From Eustoma russellianum (lineage: Eukaryota; Streptophyta; Magnoliopsida; Gentianales; Gentianaceae), in assembly GCA_036186865.1 (NCBI GenBank), contig AP025053.1:6399932-6463931 (forward strand): 64,000 nt of DNA, given 5' to 3'. The position numbers were made by a program, and so were the translations under genes. The notes under the pieces are model-generated. The model saw only the letters and a program-made list of their open reading frames with translations, did not search any database and was not told the origin of the DNA. This document shows, piece by piece, positions 11,288 through 22,260 of the stretch (position 1 is the stretch's first letter; each line of letters opens with the position of its first letter).

Positions 11288-11299
11288 GCTCTGATACCA
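11288..11299 (-). other. Primer binding site (initiator Met-tRNA type)
   Basis: The minus strand reads TGGTATCAGAGC two bases from the 5' LTR end at 11302. Confidence 0.9.
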
Positions 11300-12987
11300 A
11301 TTGTTGGACCGTGCACCTGCAATAAACACCATTAGAGGGGGGTGAATAGTGGTTAGCGGAAATTACACTACAACCCTTTGTAAAAATCCCCTTTGAAAAC
11401 AGAATCTGGGACCTTTTCAGATTCAGAACCCGTTTTTGAAAAATTCAAAACTAATTGTACACAACTCCAAAAATTATGAAACTTTCCAGAATTGCACTTC
11501 AATGTGTTAACAAAACTCTACCCAAAAATCAGACAAAAATAAGATCGTTTGACCCTTCAAACAAATAAAAAGCTTCAGATGGTCAATCTGGACAGAATTG
11601 GATAGAATGTTGCTGATTTTGAAAAACATGTTTCTCTTTGAATACTCAACCAAAAAGGTTGATCTTTATATTGAAACACTCCTTAGGATGTGTAGATGAT
11701 GTTTCCAAAAGGCACTGACCTTACAAAATTCTTGATAAATAAAGAATTTAAGTTTTCTCAAAACTGGTCAGATTGCAGCCAGATTGGAGCAGTTATTTTG
11801 CAAAGACTGAAAGACTAACTTTCCCTTGCTCAAATCAAGTGATTCTTGTTGCAAATGAAAGCTAACAGTCTGAAGTATAACTCCACCAAAAATCATGAAT
11901 TTTGAAAATGTTTAGCTATTTTTTCAAAACATGCGAAGTTGTATGAAAACTGCAGTAAAAACAGACAGAAAACATAAATGAAGAAACATGACAAGAACAC
12001 CAAGGATTTATCCTGGTTCGGTCATACTACAGTCCCAAGGAACACCTTTCCTTGGATTGCACTATCGAATGAATCACCTTACAACAAGAACCAAGCTTGA
12101 TCCTTGGGTTATACACCAACCCTATTCAAGACTTGAATAATCACCTTCTAAGTAACACTTAGTTGCAACGCCTCTAACACCTATTGATATAGCCTTATAA
12201 GAATGGCTAATCAATCTTACAAATGAAGCTCAAGAGGCTTGTAGCTCAACAAAAACAACAAGAACACCTTTGCTACAAAAAATGGAACAAGAACAATAAC
12301 AAGAAGAAGATGACAGCTAGACAATTCAACAAATGCTTGTGAGCTTCAAGTGTGTTTCATCTTCTTCACCATTGCCTCTACTTATAGTGTGAGATGAGCC
12401 TTAGAGATAAGAATGCACATGTGTCACCATCTTCATCATCAACTCCAAATGTCTTCTCATCATTGGTTGGCCTTTGTACACTTGGCAAAATGAGACAACA
12501 TAATTGGTCCACCTTGAATACACCTTGTTGGCCAAAAATTCCACTTGGAATTGTCTTGAAAATGTGAAGATAATACTCAAAGATAATAGCCATAACAACT
12601 CCATTATCTTCTCAACTCTTTGGCACAAGAATTGGCATGTGGGCATTTTCATTTTCAAACCAAAAATCTGCTCAAAAATAGCCTAGTAGCCGTTTGGCTA
12701 CTTTCAAATTGTCCAAGAATAACTTTGATTTTTCTTAATAAAATAAGAAAGGATAATACCACCAAAATATCCTCAACTCCAAGTAAACAATAGGACATGT
12801 GAAGTCTTCATTTGACTTCAAAAATCTGCTAAAAAATATCCATAAAGACTAAGTAGCCGTTGGCTACAAATTTGAAAATTCCAAGTTGGCAATTTTGCCA
12901 ACTAGCTCCTTTTTGGTTGGTCCACTTGTCTCCAACTCACAAAATGAATACACCATCAAATACATCTGAATATACACGTTTTCCAAC

Positions 12988-12988
<1 letters not shown>

Positions 12989-13039
<51 letters not shown>
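12989..13039. repeat. AT/TG dinucleotide microsatellite
   Basis: TA repeats pass into about 17 TG repeats. The same site in the partner LTR (near 4510) has only a few units, so the expansion happened after insertion. Confidence 0.95.
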
Positions 13040-13041
<2 letters not shown>

Positions 13042-13739
13042 CAACTCAGACTTTTGAAGAAGAAATCAATAGATAATAGTTGACAAGATTATGTCAACGT
13101 GTAACACCGAAATCCCCAATATTTCTTCTTATATGTCATGAATATTTCCACATCTTTGACACCTTTAATATCTCTGAATAATGATTATAAATGTTCTCTT
13201 ATAACATATATAAGAGGTTCTCAAGAAAAAAATAGAATGTGACATCTCAAATCGTCACATATCTAGCTATAGTCAATAATATCATCATGTGAGAGAAAAA
13301 GATAAAGAATCACCATATCATCTTCAAGTTAATAATAAATCAGCTCTAGAATGAAGATAATAATATGCTCAAGTGATTCCTTGAGTGAAAATACCAAAAA
13401 TACCCTCGGAGTAAAATGACCATAATACCCCTGGTATATGAGAACTCTAGAAATGACCCGGATGGTCAGAAATGCTCATGATATCACCTTTGTCATGATA
13501 AATATAATGAGAATACATCCTTGAAATATTTTCACCATGTGATGTTCCTACAAAACTCAAAATACCAATTTTGTCCTTTTTGGTAAGTTGTAGAAACTTC
13601 CGAGGCACGTTAGTCACAATACATTTAAAATCATCAAAATCACATAAGATTCACATAATGAGCATGTATAAATCATATACAAATGAAAACAACCATTTTT
13701 ACACATTTTAGAAAAATATTTCTAAAAACCCTAAATATT

Positions 13740-13940
13740 CTGTGAGACGTGGATCGATCCATGTGAGGGGCTGACGTACGTCGATTGACCTACGTGAGTG
13801 GCTGACGTACGTCGATCAATCCACGTGAGGGATCGATGTCTCACAGTAAGTTTTGGTTCTTCTCAGTTCTACATGGATCGATCCACGTGAGGGGCTGATG
13901 TACATGGATCGATCCATGTGTCTCTGCCTGAGAGATCCAC
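13740..13940. repeat. GATCGATC palindrome block, 5' LTR copy
   Basis: It corresponds to 5225-5396 with one extra GTCGATTGACCTACGTGAGTGGCTGACGTAC-type unit. The right arm has changed from ACGTCTCACAG to ATGTCTCACAG (about 13835-13845), so one inverted arm has decayed. Confidence 0.82.
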
Positions 13941-14056
13941 GTCATTTTTCTTCACTTTTTCAACTTTTAATCACTTATAACACCATATGTGACATTTTTA
14001 AGTATTCACCACTTAAAATCATGACTTTAAAAATTATCCAAACATATTTCTCAACA

Positions 14057-14061
14057 CACCG
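14057..14061. repeat. Target site duplication CACCG, right copy
   Basis: It matches 2814-2818 exactly and closes the nested SIRE-like element. Confidence 0.92.
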
Positions 14062-14582
14062 GCCCCGCACCTCCGGCACAAACACTTCTTCCTACGATTC
14101 TTGTATTCACACGCACATCAAAAATCAAATCTTTTTCGAGTTTTCTTACGAAAATAGCAGCATACATATATATACATATACGATCATATATACGGACATA
14201 CAATTCATCACATATACATATAATCGAATAATCAAGCATCTATACAATCACAAATACTAATGCATAGAGAAATTAAAAATTATCATTTTCACATTCAATG
14301 GATGTTAAGGGGGCACCTACCTGGTAATTGATACGCATTGAAGAGCATGATCGAGTGGTGGTATTTCTCCCTAAAATGGCGGCTTGGTTTGAAAGCAAGA
14401 AAGCGTCGCTGCTTTTCTTCTTTATGCGGCGTACGCTTTAGTGAGGGGAGGGAGAAGCCTAAGCGTTGTTTAAATAGAAATTTGATTAGGGTTTAGGAAA
14501 AATTTTCAAATCAAATTAGGTTTAGTAATTAATTAAACCTTAATGACTCTTTTGCCCTTTTTAAAAAAAATGGGATATAACA
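14062..14582 (-). mobile_element. Gypsy-type 5' LTR, second part
   Basis: It continues the LTR begun at 1671 and ends at GGGATATAACA. TGTAGC..ATAACA gives the usual TG..CA ends. No second copy is in the window, so the end is inferred from the terminal motif. Confidence 0.6.
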
Positions 14583-14812
14583 ATTTTACATGGAATGGTA
14601 ATACCTGTCTAGGAAATTGATTCATGATCTTCCCTGGGATATTGCCGAATCGGTTAAATTCACATTTTCATTATGATTTCATCTTTTGTTGATGTCATAT
14701 AAAGGATTTTTAGAGTTGATGACATATAAAGAATTATTTTCTTAATTTTAAGATTAACCGCGACATCTTAAAATTATATGGCATACAGGAAAATAAAATG
14801 TCATCATAACTA

Positions 14813-15080
14813 TGGTTTTGATTAATAAGGTAATCACTCTGCCCCACAGGGAAGTGATTATTTTATTGATCAAGAAAATAAACATAAACATTTCCTATGC
14901 TCACAGGTAGGGAAATATTTTGGTTGTTTAATTTTCATATTGTTTAAGGTTTTGATTAATAAGGTAGTCACTCTACCCCACAGGGAAATGGTTATTTTAT
15001 TGATCAAGAAAATTAAACATAAACATTTCCTATGCCCACATGTACGGAAATATTTTGGTTGTTTAATTTTCATATCGTTT
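14813..15080. repeat. Two tandem leader repeats of about 130 bp
   Basis: The block GGTTTTGATTAATAAGGTA ... CACTCTRCCCCACAGGGAA ... TTTCCTATGC ... TTGTTTAATTTTCATAT occurs at about 14813-14943 and again at about 14948-15080, with few differences. A weaker third trace (CTATCCACAGGAAGG) follows near 15110. It lies in the untranslated leader before gag. Confidence 0.85.
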
Positions 15081-15254
15081 AAGTATATTCTATGCATGAG
15101 TGCGACCTCTATCCACAGGAAGGTTTAGAATATACTATTTGAATTAACTTGATTAATTCATTCTGGTTATATATGTTCATAGCATGATATGTGTTTCTTT
15201 GGTTAAGCAGTTATTCCCACTACTGCTTTATTTGATTCTGCTAAAACTCCAAAG

Positions 15255-16436
15255 TTGATTGGTGACAATTTTACTGAATGGAAGGATATCATCCTTTTGA
15301 CGTTAGGGTGTATGGACTTAGACCTGGCACTCCGTGAGGAGAAACCACCAAATCTCACGGAATCAAGTACGCCATCTGAGAGGTCTAGTTACGAGCGCTG
15401 GGAGCGATCTAATCGCCTCAGCATGATGCTCAAGTCTCATATAAGTCCAAGCATTAGGGGTTCTATCCCTAATCTTGATAATGTCAAAGCTTACATGAAA
15501 GCCATTGATGAAAAATTCGTAAGCTCTGACAAGGCGGTTGCCAGCATCCTTATGAAGAGGCTTTCAAACATGACCCATGACAGAAGCCGTGGTGTGCGCG
15601 AGCACATCATGGAGATGAAAGACATTGTTGCTAAATTAAGCTCCCTAAAGGTTGAAATCTCAGAGTCATTCCTGGTGCATTTCATACTCAACTCTCTCCC
15701 TTCTGAGTTCACTCCATTTAAGATTTCATATAACACACATAAAGAAAACTGGTCAATTAAGGAACTTCTGATCATGTGTGTTCAAGAGGAGCAGAGGTTC
15801 AAGAATGAGTCCATTGAGTATGTACATCTTGCAACTCATTTTAAGAGAAATGTAAAGAAGGGCAAAGGTGTTCCAATGAAGAAAACCGGCAATAAAGACA
15901 AATGTCGGTTTTGCAAGAAAAATGGACACTCGAAGAAAGATTGCCTGAAGTATAAAAGATGGCTAGAGAAGAAAGGTAATTTTTCGTTTGTGTGTCATAA
16001 ATCTAATGTTTCTAATGATACATGGTGGATTGATTGTGGTTCTACAATTTACATTGCGAAAACTATGCAGGGCTTTCTAAACCTGAGGAAGCCAAATGAA
16101 AGTGAGCAATGCATCTATTCTGGAAACCGGATGCGCTCTACTGTTGAAGGAGTGGGATCTTATAGGCTCATTTTGAAAATTGGATTTCAACTTGATTTGG
16201 AAAACACCTTTTATGTACCTTCTTTTTCCAGAAATTTAGTTTCTCTTTCAAGACTTTCGATTATTGGATATGATTTCTATTCACATCTTTTTGTAATGAA
16301 TGTTCTGAAAGAGAATAAAATTATTGGTTCTGCGAAATTGAATGGTTTTCTATTTCAACTTGAGTTAGATCCCATTTATGAGCATACTCTTTTAACAGAT
16401 TCTAGTACAAAGCGTTGTATTATCAATGAGAACTAA
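15255..16436 (+). pseudogene. Copia Gag, protease and pre-integrase (decayed)
   Basis: The open frame of 393 codons lacks an in-frame ATG at its upstream edge. It holds a Copia gag domain (IGDNFTEWKDIILLTLG ... FLVHFILNSLPSEF), a zinc knuckle CRFCKKNGHSKKDC (C-X2-C-X4-H-X4-C), and a protease segment WWIDCGSTIYIAKT. The expected D-S-G is changed to D-C-G. The frame ends at a stop near 16436, before the integrase zinc motif. Confidence 0.82.
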
Positions 16437-16480
16437 TCAAGTCTTTGGCATAAAAGATTAAGACATATCTCAATCGAAAA

Positions 16481-17146
16481 ATGAAAAGATTGTTGAATGA
16501 AGGAGTTTTGCAAACTCTAGATTTCACTGATTTAGGTACTTGTGTGGGATGCATAAAGGGCAAGCAAACCAACAAGACCATTAAGGATGCCAAAAGAAGT
16601 TCTCAACCTCTTGAAATCATACACACGGATATCTGTGGACCTTTTCACACACCTTGCTTGAATGGTCAGAAATACTTTATTTCATTTATCGACGACTATT
16701 CAAGGTTCATGTATCTCTATCTTCTATTTGAAAAATCTGAAGCACTTGATGCGTTCAAAATCTTCAAATTATTAGTAGAGAAACAACAGGAGAAGACAAT
16801 TAAAATTTTCCGATCCGATAAAGGTGGTGAATATTATGGACGTTACACAGAAAAAGGACAAATGATTGGTCCATTTTCTGAATTTCTTCAAAAGGAGGGT
16901 ATTGTTGCTCAATACACCATGCCTGGCACACCAGTACAAAATGGTGTTGCTGAAATAAGGAATCAGACTCTTATGGACATGGTTAGGAGCATGATTAGCA
17001 CAACGAATTTGCCTATATCATTTTGGAGTGAAGCTCTAAAAACCGCTGTGTATGTTTTAAATAGGGTTCCATCTAAGGCCGTTCCTAAAACACCTTTCGA
17101 GTTGTGGAATGGTTGGAAACCAAGTTTAAAACATTTACACATATAG
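16481..17146 (+). pseudogene. Copia integrase core
   Basis: It contains CVGCIKGKQTNKT (zinc-binding), HTDICGPF (first Asp), RSDKGGEY (second Asp) and NGVAEIRNQT (Glu). The triad residues survive, although the usual ER is EI. A stop at 17145 breaks the frame, and homology continues to 17281 (the FIGYAVNSKGYRFY region). Confidence 0.83.
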
Positions 17147-17281
17147 GGTTGTCCAGTTGAAGTTAGGGTATACAACCCGAGCATAAAGAAACTGGATGAA
17201 CGAACGAAAAGTGGTTATTTTATTGGATATGCAGTTAACTCCAAAGGATATAGATTTTATTGTTCCTCACATACTCCAAAA

Positions 17282-17586
17282 GTGATTGAAGCTAGAAATG
17301 CTAAGTTTCTAGAGGATCATGAAGTCAGTGGAAGTGATTCGAATCAAGAATTCAATTTTGAGGAAGTAAGGGATACACATGTTGTACCTTTATATGTAGA
17401 CAATTCTGTTGCTATTCATCATAATGAAGAGTCACCAATTGTGCGACCTCAAATTGAAGAATCACATCAAGAACAAGCTGAACCCACTAATCCCATATCT
17501 ACTGAACCAGTGGGAGTACGAAGATCCTCAAGAACTAAAATGTCAGCAATTTCTAGCGATTGTTTTGTATATCTTCAATAGTCCGA
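17282..17586 (+). pseudogene. Copia integrase-RT linker
   Basis: An acidic, variable segment (LEDHEVSGSDSNQEFNFEEVRD) ends with the conserved VGVRRSSRTKM that usually precedes RT in Copia pol. It is part of the same decayed pol. Confidence 0.7.
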
Positions 17587-18447
17587 TTATGACATTGGAC
17601 TAAATCATGACCCTATCTCGTTTTCACAAGCCATGAATTATGACAAATCGTCACTATGGTACGATGCCATGAAAGAGGAGATGGAATCGATGGCTAAAAA
17701 CAATGTCTGGGAACTTGTTTCGTTACCAAACAGAGCCTCTGTGGTGGGATGCAAATGGGTCTTTAAGACCAAAAGAGACTCGTTTGGTAACATTGAATGA
17801 TATAAAGCCTGACTTGTAGCCAAAGGTTTCACTCAGAAAGAAGACATTGATTACCATGAAACCTTCTCTCCAGTCTCAAAGAAGGATTCATTTCAGATAA
17901 TCATGGCATTAGTAGCTCATTTTGATCTCGAGCTACATCAAATGGATGTGAAAACTGCATTTCTGAATGGGGTTCTTGATGAAGAGGTATACATGCATCA
18001 ACCTGAAGGCTTTGTCAATCTGATAATGATCAACTGGCTTGCAAATTGAATAAATCCATATATGGGCTTAAACAGGCTTCACGTCAATGGAACATCAGGT
18101 TTTATGAGGTAATCTCTTCATTTGGTTTTGTAGAGAACATTGTTGATCAATGTATATACCTCAACATGAGTGGGAGCAAATACATTTTTTTAGTCCTATA
18201 TGTGGATGATATTCTACTGGCAAGCAGTGATTTTGGGTTATTGCATGAGACTAAGCAATTTTTCGCTTTGAACTTTGATATGAGGGATATGGGTGAAGCC
18301 TCTTATGTCCTTGGCATAGAGATTCACAGAGATAGAACAAGTAAAATACTTGGTCTTTCTCAGAAGGCCTGCATCATCAAAGTACTTGAGAAATTTGCTA
18401 TACAAAATTGTGCGTCTATTGCATCACCTATTGTCATTGGAGGCTGA
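17587..18447 (+). pseudogene. Copia reverse transcriptase with stops and deletion
   Basis: It reads WYDAMKEEMESM, GCKWVFKTK, LVAKGFTQKE, LHQMDVKTAFLNG, a frameshift near 18025, GLKQASRQW and the catalytic LYVDDILLASSD. In-frame stops fall in the fingers region (about 17800-17815). Just after CASIASPIV (18420) the frame passes directly into the RNase H tail, so about 140 codons of the usual RT-RNase H connection are missing. Confidence 0.84.
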
Positions 18448-18776
18448 GTTTATTACATGCTATGAAGCTACGTCACAGGCCTTATGGATGAGAAATTTCA
18501 TCAGTGGTCTTAAGGTTGTCGATATTGTTGATAGGCCCATAAAGATTTTCTGCGACAATTCAGCTGCTGTGTTCTTTGAGAAAAATAATAAAAGTGGGAG
18601 TCGCTGTAAACATATCGACATAAAGTATTTGAAGGTCAGAGATCATGTTAAACAAGAAGAAATAAAGATTTAACACATTAGTATGGAGTCAATGGTTGCT
18701 GATCCGATGACTAAAGAATTATCGGTTAAAGTTTTCAGGGATCATGCTACTAATATGGGACTTCTTAATTCTCCTT
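18430..18776 (+). pseudogene. Copia RNase H tail
   Basis: AEFITCYEATSQALWMRNFI, KIFCDNSAAVFF and HIDIKYLKVRDHV are RNase H C-terminal marks. One stop at 18671 precedes the last conserved piece, SMVADPMTKEL. The N-terminal half (DADWGG region) is lost in the deletion. Confidence 0.82.
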
Positions 18777-19095
18777 GATTTGTGTACTTTGATCTTATTC
18801 TGTCTAGACATTTGTTGACTTTGAATATGCGCATTCAAAGTTGTAGTATCTATTTGATCCATGGACATGGACCCATTTTGAGATGATTTATAGTAAATCA
18901 TTTATTTTGTTCGATTGAGTGTATGATGCATTGTAATTCTTGGAAGGGAGTGCTTGACATCAAAGCATGATTGCCTTGATTCGTGTGTTGTATTTTCAAT
19001 CTAAGTTTGGTAGTCAATAGATCTAAGTGACAATAAAATTATGGTCATATTGCTTTGTCACTTATGCTGTATTATCTAGCATTCGACATGTGATC

Positions 19096-19107
19096 CAAGT
19101 GGGAGAA
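19096..19107 (+). other. Polypurine tract
   Basis: AAGTGGGAGAA directly precedes the LTR start TGTTAGAATC. Confidence 0.8.
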
Positions 19108-19513
19108 TGTTAGAATCAATTATATTAATTATAATTGATTGCTATAATCTCGTGATTTATTTATAAATCACTAATGTGGATCACATGTATAATGTATCCG
19201 TACGTTATAATGGCTAGATACTTTGCAATTATTGACTACATTAATTATCTGATTTGATTCTGATTGATTGGCAATTATTATGTTTCCTTGATGGAATGAA
19301 TTAATTGTCAGTCAAGTAAGGAAAGGGGTCCCTGGCCTAGCCTATAAATAGAGGGCCTGTGATATTCCATCAATCATAGCTATACAGCATTCAGATAGGC
19401 ATAAGCTGGAAGGCTCCTTTTCCCGCAAGGATTCTTCTCTGCAGTAGGCTTCCGATTCGAAGGCGACGACTAAGCGATAATGGTCGGAGGTAACTTTTAT
19501 GCTTCCGCTATTC
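19108..19513 (+). mobile_element. 3' LTR of the decayed Copia (right edge uncertain)
   Basis: It begins TGTTAGAATCAATT after the polypurine tract and includes a TATA-like CTATAAATAGAGG at about 19342. Without a second LTR the right edge is a guess; the CA at 19512-19513 followed by TTTTGG is one candidate. Confidence 0.55.
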
Positions 19514-20669
19514 ATTTTGGCCTTACAGGATCCGCTCATTTCTTGTACTGGACTTGTTAATCTTCTAGGCCAAATGGAGGAAAACTTTATTGTTTTAGTA
19601 ACTGGGATAGAAAATGGACTGCGTATGAATGATAGAACCGTCAAATGTGTAATCTCTGTAAAACAGCCAAAAGTTAAAGGTCCTTATAGCTTGACTTTGG
19701 AAAAAACCCTCTGATTTTCAAGCTAGTTGTGAGATTTTAAGATTAAGTGGACACCGGGCAAGCCTGTTGGTGTCAAGGCTTTATTATAGGCAAGGCTGAA
19801 TTATAGGCGGCCAACTTGAGGAGTATGAAATGATCCAGGTTACAGACATGGACTGATTCAAATCAATCAGGTGCTACACTTGGCTCCGAGGATCAAGCCG
19901 CATGTATAGAGGACCACCGTATTGTAGGCCGACAAAATTTTTATCTGATGTGGCAACTCCTGGACATTTTTTCCTTCTTTTGTTGTGGATTATACTGTGC
20001 TATAAACATGATTTTGGTGCCTTGATCCTGGCCCCCCTTGTGCAGAAGTATTCGAAGGTCTGCTCCTGAGGTTTTTGCCATATTGCAGGTCCGTTCATTG
20101 ATCTCCTTGCACAGTTGTAGATATTCTCTATGTAGGTCTCGATTGAGAGTTTGCATAGTATACTTAGCAGACCTGAGAGTATGGGGCTGAGGATGTGTTG
20201 GTCCCATACCTCTAAGATGGATCATCTTCCCATGTCCAGTGTATTGATGTAAGGTTCCACGTCCCTGATTAGCCTACATGTACAATTTGTTAAGTCAATT
20301 AATGAACGCCGAGTGTAGTTTAGATTTATCCCTCATCAAGTGTCCCAACTCTCTGTTTCCATTGAGATGAAAGAGATCATGCAGTATAATCACCAACATA
20401 TAATAATCATATAGTAAATGTATGAAATGTGGCTAAGTAGTCCTTGTATAGCTGATAAGGCAAGTTCCAACAATGTTCTTAATATGGCAGATCCTATTGG
20501 AAAAACTTTTGACTCTTGGTCTATTGTGAGCTCGTGGTTTATAGTTGATTCCCTTTAGATGACGAAACCTATCCCCACCTTTCACTAAACAACAAGCCTT
20601 TTTCCCCTATCATTTTTTTCTTTTCTTTTTTAACCTTGGAAATAGAAGCACAACCCTTGTGCTTATGGA
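19514..20669. other. Unassigned sequence between two Copia elements
   Basis: No convincing gene, RNA or repeat is seen. Short ORFs (for example 19499-19714 plus and 19941-20225 minus) show no recognisable domain. A T-rich run occurs near 20605-20635. Confidence 0.5.
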
Positions 20670-20674
20670 CTTCG
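20670..20674. repeat. Probable target site duplication CTTCG, left copy
   Basis: CTTCG lies before the LTR start TGTTATAATAG. The right flank at 36653-36657 is CTTTG, four of five identical. Confidence 0.55.
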
Positions 20675-21449
20675 TGTTATAATAGTTTGTAAAGGCAATG
20701 GGAAGAAGAATAAAGGTGGATTGGTGTTTAAACAAGCAAGAATAGCTTGGCACATGACATGGATCGATTCATGTCTCAGTTGGATAGATCCATGTGGCTT
20801 GAAAATGAAGCTGAGTATTCTGTTCGACATAGATCGATCACATCAATCGACCAATGTCACATAGATCGATGACTTTGATCGATCGATGTACCGTGAGTGC
20901 AAAGTTGAAGTTCACTGTTCGATATAGATCGATCGATGTACTTCGATCGATACATATATGGATCGAAGTAGCTTGGTTGAAAACCTGGAGCACGCTGTGA
21001 GACATCGATGGATGCTTCGATCAATCGATGTGGCTCAGATGAAAAGTTGGAGCTCTCTGTGAGACATCGATCGATCGATGTGCTCAACAGATGTGACTTT
21101 TAATCTAAAGTTACAACCTATGCATCAAGGGATATATACAATAACCATGCAACAGCTAGAAACGTCTGAAATAAAGTTCAAGAGCCTATAAAAAGGCTAT
21201 TGCAACACATTTCAAGACATCTTAAACTTAAATTAATTCTTGCATTTCATATTCTTCTTCCTACACAATACACTCTCAATTTGAAAGTTCATTTTAGTTT
21301 CTCTCCTTATTACTGAGGTTTGAAACTAGTTGGTAATTGTATCCTAGGATGAAATTTGTCTACAACCTTTCAGCAACTAGTGGGGGCAAATATTCCTTAC
21401 GGAAAGTGTAATACACGCCTCAAACCATTCTTGTATCCATTTCGTAACA
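20675..21449 (+). mobile_element. 5' LTR of the split Copia
   Basis: It is about 775 bp, from TGTTATAATAG to CGTAACA. It matches 35825-36652 except for substitutions and a deletion of about 25 bp near 21428. Its 5' third carries GATCGATC-type repeats. Confidence 0.8.
20756..21085. repeat. GATCGATC palindrome cluster in U3
   Basis: It holds many copies of ATCGATCGAT-centred near-palindromes, including the perfect 18-bp ACATCGATCGATCGATGT at 21064-21081. Two are preceded by CTGTGAGACATCGAT, close to the CTGTGAGACGT arm in the unrelated SIRE-like LTR. The cluster lies about 80-410 bp from the LTR start. Confidence 0.85.
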
Positions 21450-21468
21450 ATCATAAGGAATAGTTGAG

Positions 21469-22260
21469 ATGGATTTGAGGACATTCTTAAGTCAAGAGGG
21501 CATGAAGCTGGACTGTTTTGATGGATCAAATTTCCTACAGTGGAAAGACAAGATGATGTTCTTGCTAACTGAGCTGCAGATTGGGTACCGTTTAGACCCA
21601 AACTTGAAGGACTTGCCAAACTACCGGGAAGAAGATGATGAGGCGATGAAGGCTTCCTGGAGGAAAAGGCAAGAGGATGATGTTTTGTGCCGGAGACACA
21701 TTCTCAACAATTTGTCAGATTATATCTATGATCTCTTCATGACAACGTCATCACTGAAGGAGATATAGAATGCATTGGAGTTCAAATACAACAACGAGAA
21801 ACAAGGCGCAAACAAATTTCAGGTGATGAAGTATTTTAATTTTAAGATGATTGAAAATTTATCAATCATGGACCAAGTGCACGAGTTACAGGTCATTGTT
21901 TCCAAACTCAATAATTTGGGTGTGGAAGTTTCTGAGGTATTGCAAGTAGGAGGGATAATCTCAAAGATTCCTCCTAGTTGGAATGACAAATTGATGCACT
22001 CAACTGAATCCTTTTCTCTTGAGCAACTTCTGAAACACTTGAGAATTGAAGAAGAGACAAGGAGTCTCGTCAAGAGGCATGTTTCTGGCGATGCACCTAG
22101 AGTGCATTACATAAAAGGGAAATCAGGGAGTTGCGTTGGAAACAAGAGGAGGAACTCCGACTCGTCTGAATCCACGGACAAGGCAGAAAATTCCAAGAAA
22201 TGCCAAGGATGTTACAATTGTGGCAAGAAGGGACATATCAAAAAGGAATGTTGGTTTTGA
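21469..22260 (+). pseudogene. Copia Gag
   Basis: It starts at an ATG (DLRTFLSQEGMKLDCFDGSN) and is interrupted by a TAG at 21766; the same frame continues to a CCHC knuckle CYNCGKKGHIKKEC at about 22210-22254, then a TGA at 22258. It matches Copia gag of the type with FLQWKDKMMFLL near the N-terminus. Two nonsense codons in one frame and no frameshift point to slow decay. Confidence 0.82.

Larger units (their letters stand above)
2819..14056 (-). mobile_element. Complete but decayed SIRE/Maximus-like Copia retrotransposon
   Basis: The element has LTRs at 2819-5510 and 11302-14056 (starts TGTTRGACCG, ends CTCAACA), a Met-tRNA primer site, a polypurine tract next to the 3' LTR and a CACCG target duplication. 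The internal order in minus-strand sense is gag (two-part, with zinc knuckle and coiled-coil tail), protease, integrase, reverse transcriptase and RNase H, which is the Copia order. Very long LTRs (about 2.7 kb) and the extended gag fit the plant SIRE/Maximus lineage. No env-like ORF is seen between RNase H and the polypurine tract. The two LTRs differ at many positions and by microsatellite length, and the coding frames carry several stops and frameshifts, so the copy is old and should be inactive. Confidence 0.93.
11302..14056 (-). mobile_element. 5' LTR of the SIRE-like element
   Basis: It is 2755 bp (TGTTGGACCG ... CTCAACA), homologous along its length to 2819-5510 but with many substitutions and a long AT/TG microsatellite. 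It ends against the CACCG target duplication. Confidence 0.92.
14583..19513 (+). mobile_element. Decayed Copia retrotransposon (Tork/TAR-like), 5' LTR missing
   Basis: A leader with repeats, gag, protease, integrase, reverse transcriptase, RNase H, a polypurine tract and a 3' LTR start follow in Copia order. No 5' LTR is present; the left end abuts the Gypsy-type LTR at 14582, which suggests that the Gypsy inserted into this Copia and the rest lies left of the window. It carries several stops, one large deletion in the RT-RNase H link and a damaged protease motif. Lineage placement is by general resemblance only. Confidence 0.82.

Noticed and set aside
13853..14260. 135-codon plus-strand ORF
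   Set aside because: It crosses the junction of the SIRE-like LTR, the target duplication and the Gypsy LTR, so it cannot be a natural gene.
19499..19714. 71-codon plus-strand ORF as a gene
   Set aside because: No recognisable domain, adjacent to or overlapping an LTR end, and no splice or context support.
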